From Devosia naphthalenivorans (GTDB lineage Bacteria; Pseudomonadota; Alphaproteobacteria; Rhizobiales; Devosiaceae): a stretch of DNA of 64,000 nt. A model generated the notes under the pieces. That model had not been told where the DNA came from and ran no database searches. It worked only from the letters and a program-made list of their open reading frames with translations. Position numbers and translations under genes: made by a program. Below, in pieces: positions 57,684 to 64,000 of the stretch. Location: NCBI RefSeq assembly GCF_003056355.1, contig NZ_PYVW01000012.1, positions 62,001 through 126,000 on the forward strand. The letters are read 5' to 3'. Numbering within the stretch: position 1 is the first letter of the stretch; every line of letters starts with the position of its first letter.

Positions 57684-58499
57684 ATGTCCAATTTCCACGT
57701 TGTATCCGGCGCGGGCGAAAAGCTCGACATGCCAATGATTCGGACCATTTCCATGTCCGATGTGTTCGACGCCCTGCGGCGGGGCGCGTCCGACTTCTGG
57801 GAGAAACCCAGCCACTACGTCATGCTGGTGGTGATCTATCCTATCATCGGCATCGTGCTGACTGTCTGGATGAATGGGTACCACACCTGGCCCCTGCTCT
57901 ATCCGCTGATTGGTGGCTTCGCCCTGATCGGCCCATTCGCTGCCTTGGGGCTCTATGAAATTTCGCGGCGCCGGGAACAGGGCCTTGATACGTCGTGGCA
58001 CCATGCCTTTGATGCGCTGCGCTCGCCCGCTATCGGCTCGATCGCTGCTCTTGGGATAATGTTGCTGTTGCTGTTCACGCTCTGGCTTACCGCAGCGCAG
58101 GCGCTGTACGAGAGCATGTTCAGTTCCTCGACGCCTCGAACGCTGGCGGGTCTCATGGCGCAGATCTTCAACGAGCCTGGAGGAATGACGCTGCTGCTGG
58201 TTGGCTCGGCACTCGGTGCACTGTTCGCGCTGGTCACCTTGTGCACCACCGTTATCGCCTTCCCGCTGCTGCTGGACCGGGACGTTGGGGCCTATGTTGC
58301 GGTGGAGACGTCCTTCCGCGCTGTTCTGCGCAATCCCCTGCCTATGCTGGCCTGGGGCATCATCGTGGGCGTTGGCCTCTTTGTCGGATCGATCCCGATC
58401 TTTGTGGGGCTGGCCGTTGTCATCCCGATCTTTGGCCATGCAACCTGGCACCTCTACCGCAAGGTCGTGGAGCCCGCCTCGGTCATCCGCGGTATGTAG
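57684..58499 (+). CDS. DUF2189 family membrane protein
   Basis: 271 residues, about six hydrophobic segments. DUF2189 pattern: RTISMSDVFDALRRGASDFW, LLYPLIGGFALIGPFAALGL, YEISRRREQGLDTSWHHAFD, FPLLLDRDVGAYVAVETSFR and IPIFGHATWHLYRKVVEP. Inner-membrane protein of unknown function, common in alphaproteobacteria. It ends in a terminator-like hairpin at 58561. Confidence 0.88.
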   Translation: MSNFHVVSGAGEKLDMPMIRTISMSDVFDALRRGASDFWEKPSHYVMLVVIYPIIGIVLTVWMNGYHTWPLLYPLIGGFALIGPFAALGLYEISRRREQGLDTSWHHAFDALRSPAIGSIAALGIMLLLLFTLWLTAAQALYESMFSSSTPRTLAGLMAQIFNEPGGMTLLLVGSALGALFALVTLCTTVIAFPLLLDRDVGAYVAVETSFRAVLRNPLPMLAWGIIVGVGLFVGSIPIFVGLAVVIPIFGHATWHLYRKVVEPASVIRGM

Positions 58500-58560
58500 C
58501 AGGCCAAGTAAGCGGGCAAATCCCCCGGCGCCGGTTGGATTTGCCTGGCAAAAGCCATAA

Positions 58561-58591
58561 GGTTTCGGCTTCCTCGCCGAGACCTTTTTTT
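58561..58591 (+). terminator. Terminator-like hairpin abutting the mutS start
   Basis: GGTTTCGGC (58561-58569), loop TTCCTC, GCCGAGACC (58576-58584), one G-U pair, followed by TTTTTTT (58585-58591). The mutS ATG is at 58593. Either it ends the DUF2189 transcript, or it attenuates mutS. Confidence 0.8.
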
Positions 58592-58592
58592 G

Positions 58593-61298
58593 ATGGACCA
58601 ACAGCCGATCAAACCCGCACCAGCTCCCGTGCTGACGCCCATGATGGCGCAGTATTTCGAGATCAAGGCGGCCCATACCGGCTATCTGCTGTTTTATCGC
58701 ATGGGCGATTTTTACGAGCTGTTCTTCGAGGACGCCGAAATCGCCAGCGCTGCGCTGGGGATCGTGCTGACCCGGCGCGGCAAACATCTGGAGCAGGATA
58801 TCCAGATGTGCGGCGTGCCGATCCATGCCGCCAATGATTATCTCAACAAGCTGATCAAGCTGGGCCATCGCGTCGCCATCTGCGAGCAGGTGGAAGACCC
58901 CAAGGAAGCCAAGAAGCGCGGCGCCAAATCGGTGGTGAAGCGCGACGTGGTGCGCCTGATTACGGCGGGTACGTTGACCGAGGATGACCACCTCGATGCA
59001 CGCGCGTCCAATTTCCTCGCCGCCTTGTCGATGGTCCGCCATGGCGATACGGACTTTGCGCTGGCCTGGGCCGATGTTTCGACGGGCGAGACTTTCACAG
59101 CAGATCTGGCGGCAGAGCAGCTGAGCGACGAGTTGGCGCGGATCGATCCGGCCGAACTGATCATGAGCGACGCCACCAAGTTGGCGCTGGTGGAAAGCCA
59201 TCTGTTCGCGCCGGCATGGGTCGGCATTACCCATTTTGCGCCGGTGCAGAGCTTTGACAGCGAGGTCGCGACGGCATCGCTGCGGCAGGCTTTTCCGGCT
59301 GAAGAGTTCGACCCCACGGCCCTGTCGCGTGCCGCCCGTGGGGCGCTTGGGGCGATTATCGCCTATGTACGCGAAAGCCAGAAAGGTGCTGGCGTCATTC
59401 TGCGCGCGCCGATTGCCGAAACGGCGGCGCGGCACATGGCAATCGACCAAGCGACGCGGGCCTCGCTCGAACTGCACCAGAACCAGCGCGGGCAGCAACG
59501 GGGTTCGTTGCGGCAAGTGATCGACCTGACGGTGACGGCGCCGGGTTCGCGGCTGCTGTCGGCGCGGCTCGCGGCGCCCCTGGCCGACGCAACGGCAATC
59601 AATGACCGGCTGGATGCCGTGGGCTTGCTCGCCAATGACACGATGTTGACCGGGCGTTTGCGGACCGATCTCAAGGCTGTGCCGGACCTTGCCCGCGCCT
59701 TGACGCGGCTGGCGCTGGATCGCGGCGGACCGCGCGATCTTGCCGCGATTGGCAAGGCTGTGAGCGCCGCGAGGGCGGTTGCCGAGCACTTCGAGCGCGT
59801 CGTGGACGTTCCCGCCATCCTTGCCGATCTGTCGCGTACTTTGGCGGCGGCGCCGGTTGATCTCGCCGGCCATCTGGCAATGGCGCTGGATGACGAACTG
59901 CCCCTGCTCAGCCGCGATGGTGGTTTCGTACGCAAGGGCTATGACGCCCAGCTCGATGACGAACGGGCCCTCGCGAGCGAAACGCGCGCGGTGGTGGCGG
60001 CGCTGCAGGCCCGGCTGATGGACGAAACCGATGTTCGCTCGCTCAAGATCCGGCACAATGGCGTGCTGGGTTATTTTGTCGAGGTGCCCGCGGCGCACGG
60101 CACGAAACTGCTCGAAGAACCGCATCGGCAGAGCTTTATCCACCGGCAGACGCTGGCCAATGCCATGCGCTTCACCACCACGGAGCTTGCCGAACTCGAG
60201 GGACGAATAGCGCGGGCGCACGAGGCGGCGCTGGAGATCGAACTCAGAATCTTCGCCGCTCTTCGGCAATCGGTGCTGGACCGCACAAGCCTGCTGCGCG
60301 AATTGGCCGATGCGCTGGCCGAGCTCGATGTGACCTCGGCGCTCGCTCATCTGGCGGCCACGCGGGGCTATACCCGCCCGGAGATCGACAATTCGCTCGC
60401 CTTCCAGATTGAGGGTGGTCGCCATCCCGTGGTGGAAGAGATGGCGATGGCCGAAGGGCGCAGCTTTGTCGCCAACAATGCCGACCTGTCGGGCGATGAT
60501 GCCCTTGGCGGGGGCCGGCTGTGGCTGGTGACCGGGCCCAATATGGGTGGTAAATCCACCTTCCTGCGACAGAATGCCCTGATCGCAATCCTGGCGCAGA
60601 TGGGCAGCTTCGTGCCCGCAAGTTCTGCCCATATCGGGGTGATGGACCGGGTGTTTTCCCGGGTTGGCGCCAGCGACGATATTGCTCATGGGCGTTCCAC
60701 CTTCATGGTGGAAATGGTGGAAACAGCCGCCATCCTCAACCGGGCAACAAGGCGCTCGCTCGTGGTGCTGGACGAGATCGGGCGCGGTACGGCGACGTTC
60801 GACGGGCTCTCCATTGCCTGGGCTGCGGTGGAAGCGCTGCATGAAACCACCGGCTGCCGGGCGCTGTTCGCAACGCACTTCCATGAACTGACCAGCCTTG
60901 CCAAGACGCTGACCCGCGTTTCCAACGTCACCATGAAGGTGCGCGAGTGGGAGGGTGACGTGGTGTTCCTCCATGAGGTGGGGCCAGGCGCCGCCGACCG
61001 CTCCTATGGCATCCAGGTGGCGCGGCTGGCGGGCCTGCCCGAACCGGTGCTGGCGCGCGCTCGCCAGGTTTTGACCGTGCTTGAGCAACGCTCGGCCGGT
61101 ACCGCCTCTTCCAGCCAGAAGGCCGGCGTGCTAGACGATCTGCCACTCTTTGCGCATCAGCCGCCTCCCCGGCCTGTGCAGAAGGACCCAGTGCACTTAG
61201 CGCTCGACGCCGTTCGCCCGGACGAGATGACCCCCAAACAAGCGATCGAGATGCTCTACGAGTTGAAGAAAATCCGCGATGACGCTCGTCGAAGCTGA
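58593..61298 (+). CDS. mutS: DNA mismatch repair protein MutS
   Basis: 901 residues. Mismatch-recognition Phe-Tyr-Glu at 40-42 (YRMGDFYELFFEDAE), connector and lever domains, Walker A TGPNMGGKSTFLRQ, Walker B VVLDEIGRGTATFDG, and the ABC-type FATHFHELTSLAKTL; the C-terminal PDEMTPKQAIEMLYELK is the tetramerisation tail. ATG 58593 chosen; a TTG at 58590 is part of the T-run. There is no ribosome-binding site ahead of either, so a later start (for example GTG 58629) is possible. Confidence 0.96.
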   Translation: MDQQPIKPAPAPVLTPMMAQYFEIKAAHTGYLLFYRMGDFYELFFEDAEIASAALGIVLTRRGKHLEQDIQMCGVPIHAANDYLNKLIKLGHRVAICEQVEDPKEAKKRGAKSVVKRDVVRLITAGTLTEDDHLDARASNFLAALSMVRHGDTDFALAWADVSTGETFTADLAAEQLSDELARIDPAELIMSDATKLALVESHLFAPAWVGITHFAPVQSFDSEVATASLRQAFPAEEFDPTALSRAARGALGAIIAYVRESQKGAGVILRAPIAETAARHMAIDQATRASLELHQNQRGQQRGSLRQVIDLTVTAPGSRLLSARLAAPLADATAINDRLDAVGLLANDTMLTGRLRTDLKAVPDLARALTRLALDRGGPRDLAAIGKAVSAARAVAEHFERVVDVPAILADLSRTLAAAPVDLAGHLAMALDDELPLLSRDGGFVRKGYDAQLDDERALASETRAVVAALQARLMDETDVRSLKIRHNGVLGYFVEVPAAHGTKLLEEPHRQSFIHRQTLANAMRFTTTELAELEGRIARAHEAALEIELRIFAALRQSVLDRTSLLRELADALAELDVTSALAHLAATRGYTRPEIDNSLAFQIEGGRHPVVEEMAMAEGRSFVANNADLSGDDALGGGRLWLVTGPNMGGKSTFLRQNALIAILAQMGSFVPASSAHIGVMDRVFSRVGASDDIAHGRSTFMVEMVETAAILNRATRRSLVVLDEIGRGTATFDGLSIAWAAVEALHETTGCRALFATHFHELTSLAKTLTRVSNVTMKVREWEGDVVFLHEVGPGAADRSYGIQVARLAGLPEPVLARARQVLTVLEQRSAGTASSSQKAGVLDDLPLFAHQPPPRPVQKDPVHLALDAVRPDEMTPKQAIEMLYELKKIRDDARRS

Positions 61299-64000
61299 CG
61301 CCAAGCCACGAAAACCCCAGTTTGCGCTGAAATCCGCCGAGGCCATCCTGGGCGAATTGGACATGGTCATTGGCGATGAGGCACCCAAGTCCAGTGCCGC
61401 ACGGGCCGCCGTGCTGGCCCATATCCGCAAGACCCTGGCCGAAGCGCGCAAGGCCGCCGAAGCCGAATTGCTGGCCACCAGCAAGGGTTTGCGTTGCGCG
61501 CAGAACCTGTCCAACGCCCAGGACGAAATCATCTCGGCGGTGCACCTGTTCGCGACGCGCCGGGTCTATCCGGTGGACAATCCGTCGGGCGCCGAGGCCA
61601 TCGCGCTTTCCGCCGTTGGCGGCTATGGCCGGGGCACGCTTGCCCCCGGCTCCGATATCGATCTGCTGTTCATCCTGCCCTACAAGCAGACGCCCTGGGG
61701 CGAACAGGTCACCGAATACGTGCTCTATATGCTCTGGGATCTCGGCCAGAAGGTCGGCCATGCCGTCCGCTCGGTGGAAGAGTGTATCCGCATGGCGCGC
61801 GCCGACATGACCGTGCGGACGGCCACGCTGGAAGCGCGGTTCCTCGCCGGCGACAAGGGCCTGTTCGACAATCTCGTGCACCGGTTCGAAACCGAGATCG
61901 TGCCCAAGACCGGACCGGAATTCATCGCCGCCAAGATGGCCGAACGCGACGAGCGCCACAAGCTGATGGGCAATACCCGCTATGTGGTGGAGCCCAATAT
62001 CAAGGACGGCAAGGGCGGATTGCGCGACCTGAACACGCTGTTCTGGATCGGCAAGTATTTTTATCAGGTCAAGACCTCGCATGAATTGGTCGGCAAGGGC
62101 GTGCTCAGCGCCTCCGAGTATAGGCTGTTCTCCCGGGCGGAGGATTTCCTGTGGGCCGTGCGCTGCCATCTGCATTTCGTGACGGGCCGCGCCGAGGAAA
62201 AGCTGACCTTCGACGTTCAGCCCGAACTGTCCGAGCGGATGGGCTATGCCCAGCGCGTTGGCATGCTCGGGGTCGAGCGCTTCATGAAGCGCTATTTCCT
62301 CGTGGCCAAGGACGTTGGCGACCTGACGCGTATCTTCTGCGCGAGCCTGGAGTTCAACCACGCCAAGGACATGGATCTGGTCGGCCGCGTGCTGGCCCCG
62401 TTCCGGTCGGGCCGCTCCCGGATCAAGGGTGAGACCGATTTCATCCTCGATACGGGCCGGCTCAACATCACGCGGGCCGATGTGTTCGAGAAGGACCCGG
62501 TCAATCTGATCCGGATGTTCCTCGTGGCCGGGCGCGAACAATTGCTGTTCCACCCCGACGCCATCAAGCACATCACGCGATCGCTGGGCCTGATCGACAA
62601 CAGGCTGCGCAACGATCCCAAGGCGAACGAGCATTTCCTGACCATCTTGACGGCGCCGCAATCGGTCGAGCGCATCCTGCGCCAGATGAATGAGAGCGGC
62701 GTATTGGGCAAGTTCGTGCCGGATTTCGGCAAGATCGTCGCGCTGATGCAGTTCAACATGTACCACCATTATACGGTGGACGAGCACCTGATCCGCGCCG
62801 TTGGGGTGATGGCCCAGATCGCCAATGGCGGGCTGCGCGATGAACTGCCGTTGACGCATGAATTGCTGCCACAGCTCAACGACACGCGGCTGCTCTATGT
62901 CGCGCTGTTCCTCCATGACATCGCCAAGGGCCGTCCCGAGGATCATTCCATCGCGGGGGCCCGTATTGCCCGCAGGCTCTGCCCGCGCTTTGGCCTGTCG
63001 CTGGCGGAAACCGATACGGTGTCCTGGCTGATCGAGCATCATCTTCTGATGAGCGAGATTGCACAGGCGCGCGATATCCAGGACCCCGAAACCGCCAAGG
63101 CCTTTGCCGATGTGGTGCAATCGCCGCAACGGCTGGCATTGCTGATGATCTTGACGGCCTGTGACATCAGGGCGGTGGGCCCTGGCGTGTGGAGTGGGTG
63201 GAAGGGCTCGCTGCTGCGCTCGCTCTATTATGCCACCGAGCCGCTGCTGTCGGGGGGACATTCCCAACTCACCCAGTCCGACCGCATCAACTCCGCCAAG
63301 AACCAGCTGGCAGAAGCGCTCGAAGCGTGGTCCGCTGGGGATGTCCAGGCCTATACCGGGCGGCATTACGACCATTACTGGCTGCGGGCGGAGCCCGAAC
63401 TGCAGGTGGAACATGCCCGCATGATCCGCAATGCTGATATGGCAGGCGATGATTTTGCCGGCTCGATCCGCATCAAGGCCTTCGAAGGCATCACCGAGGT
63501 TAGTTTCTATACGCCGGATCACCCGCGCCTGCTGTCGCTGATCGCCGGCGCCTGCACCATGCAGGATGCTTCGATCATCGGCGCGCAGATATTCTCGACG
63601 CGCGACGGGCATGCGCTGGACACCTTCCGGCTGCGACGCGCCTTCACCTCGGACGAGGACGAGAAGGTGCGGGCAACGCGGATCATCGATACCGTCAAGC
63701 AATTGCTGCAGGGCAAGCGCACCATACTGATCGATCTGGGCAAGGAATCCCGGCATAACAAGCGCCTGAAGCCGTTTGCCTTGCCGGCGCAGGTATCCGT
63801 TTCCAACGCGCTGTCGGAGAAGTTTACGGTCATTGAAGTGTCGGGGCTCGACCGGCTGGGTCTGCTGCATTCGTTGACGCACCAGATTTCCGACCTCAAC
63901 CTCACCATCGGCTCGGCGCATATCGGCACCTATGGCGAAAAGGCCGTGGACGTCTTCTACGTGACCGATCTGACGGGCCAGAAGATCATGAGCAAGCCGC
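61279..64000 (+). CDS. glnD: Bifunctional uridylyltransferase/uridylyl-removing enzyme GlnD (cut by window edge)
   Basis: 907 codons present, running off the right end. Sensor of glutamine that uridylylates and deuridylylates PII proteins. Nucleotidyltransferase motif VGGYGRGTLAPGSDIDLLF at 113-131, NTRYVVEPNIKDGKGGLRDL, HD domain with LYVALFLHDIAKGRPEDHS and IEHHLLMS, then the first ACT domain (SFYTPDHPRLLSLIAGACTM) and the start of the second (VSGLDRLGLLHSLTHQISDL). ATG 61279 overlaps mutS by 20 nt. Confidence 0.97.
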   Translation, partial: MTLVEADAKPRKPQFALKSAEAILGELDMVIGDEAPKSSAARAAVLAHIRKTLAEARKAAEAELLATSKGLRCAQNLSNAQDEIISAVHLFATRRVYPVDNPSGAEAIALSAVGGYGRGTLAPGSDIDLLFILPYKQTPWGEQVTEYVLYMLWDLGQKVGHAVRSVEECIRMARADMTVRTATLEARFLAGDKGLFDNLVHRFETEIVPKTGPEFIAAKMAERDERHKLMGNTRYVVEPNIKDGKGGLRDLNTLFWIGKYFYQVKTSHELVGKGVLSASEYRLFSRAEDFLWAVRCHLHFVTGRAEEKLTFDVQPELSERMGYAQRVGMLGVERFMKRYFLVAKDVGDLTRIFCASLEFNHAKDMDLVGRVLAPFRSGRSRIKGETDFILDTGRLNITRADVFEKDPVNLIRMFLVAGREQLLFHPDAIKHITRSLGLIDNRLRNDPKANEHFLTILTAPQSVERILRQMNESGVLGKFVPDFGKIVALMQFNMYHHYTVDEHLIRAVGVMAQIANGGLRDELPLTHELLPQLNDTRLLYVALFLHDIAKGRPEDHSIAGARIARRLCPRFGLSLAETDTVSWLIEHHLLMSEIAQARDIQDPETAKAFADVVQSPQRLALLMILTACDIRAVGPGVWSGWKGSLLRSLYYATEPLLSGGHSQLTQSDRINSAKNQLAEALEAWSAGDVQAYTGRHYDHYWLRAEPELQVEHARMIRNADMAGDDFAGSIRIKAFEGITEVSFYTPDHPRLLSLIAGACTMQDASIIGAQIFSTRDGHALDTFRLRRAFTSDEDEKVRATRIIDTVKQLLQGKRTILIDLGKESRHNKRLKPFALPAQVSVSNALSEKFTVIEVSGLDRLGLLHSLTHQISDLNLTIGSAHIGTYGEKAVDVFYVTDLTGQKIMSKP

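Noticed and set aside
57606..61088. 1160-codon minus-strand open frame opposite mutS
   Set aside because: Shadow of mutS; Arg/His/Gln-rich, no motif, no ribosome-binding site.
60928..63921. 997-codon minus-strand open frame opposite glnD
   Set aside because: Shadow of glnD, which has full family motifs on the plus strand.

Overview
The window is a gene-dense, high-GC stretch of alphaproteobacterial chromosome. By gene content and order it is most like Hyphomicrobiales, perhaps Devosia or a relative; that placement is my inference, since I could run no search. About 64 protein genes are supported, two cut by the window edges (rlmN on the left, glnD on the right). I saw no rRNA, tRNA, CRISPR array, transposase or prophage gene.

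Layout. 1-12 kb: rlmN (partial), two tandem IalB-type secreted proteins, thpR, a Bax-inhibitor-1 membrane protein, an acetyltransferase, DUF2794 and DUF1223 proteins, aconitase, and the divergent cytochrome c maturation genes ccmABCDG. 12-25 kb: an SDH assembly factor, htpX, rsmB, a heparinase-like protein, purH, leuC, a small zincin, rimM-trmD-rplS, xth, a cyclic-nucleotide-binding protein and a CenR-like response regulator. 25-39 kb: a PLP homeostasis protein, leuS-lptE-holA, then the leftward block hemE-hemJ-rho-mnmE-mnmG-rsmG-parA-parB. 39-45 kb: the rightward block maf-aroE-coaE-dnaQ, then secB, fxsA, a Tim44-like protein, an Smr protein and an XRE regulator. 45-51 kb: two very small genes, a GH25 lipoprotein, comM, a DUF1294 protein, a WYL regulator and an epoxide hydrolase. 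51-58 kb: a xylose/xyloside module (galM, LacI regulator, xylB, xylA, GH43 xylosidase). 58-64 kb: a DUF2189 protein, mutS and glnD.

The most interesting feature is cell-cycle architecture. The 380-bp hemE-maf gap (38896-39275) looks like oriC: two near-consensus DnaA boxes, two perfect CtrA-type TTAA-N7-TTAA boxes and a third near-match. Genes on both sides are read away from it. Nine parS-like sites with a TTCACGTGAA core lie between 22.9 and 56.8 kb. One, inside rsmG, is a perfect TGTTTCACGTGAAACA. The other eight all pair a GTTTC half-site with a GATTC half-site, so each contains one GANTC sequence, the target of the alphaproteobacterial CcrM methylase. Two further perfect TTAA-N7-TTAA boxes lie about 100 nt upstream of parA and ahead of an unannotated-looking 48-codon secreted peptide gene. 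Smaller points are a hairpin hiding the xylB start inside a 12-codon leader ORF, a terminator-like hairpin touching the mutS start, and several families of intergenic palindromic repeats.
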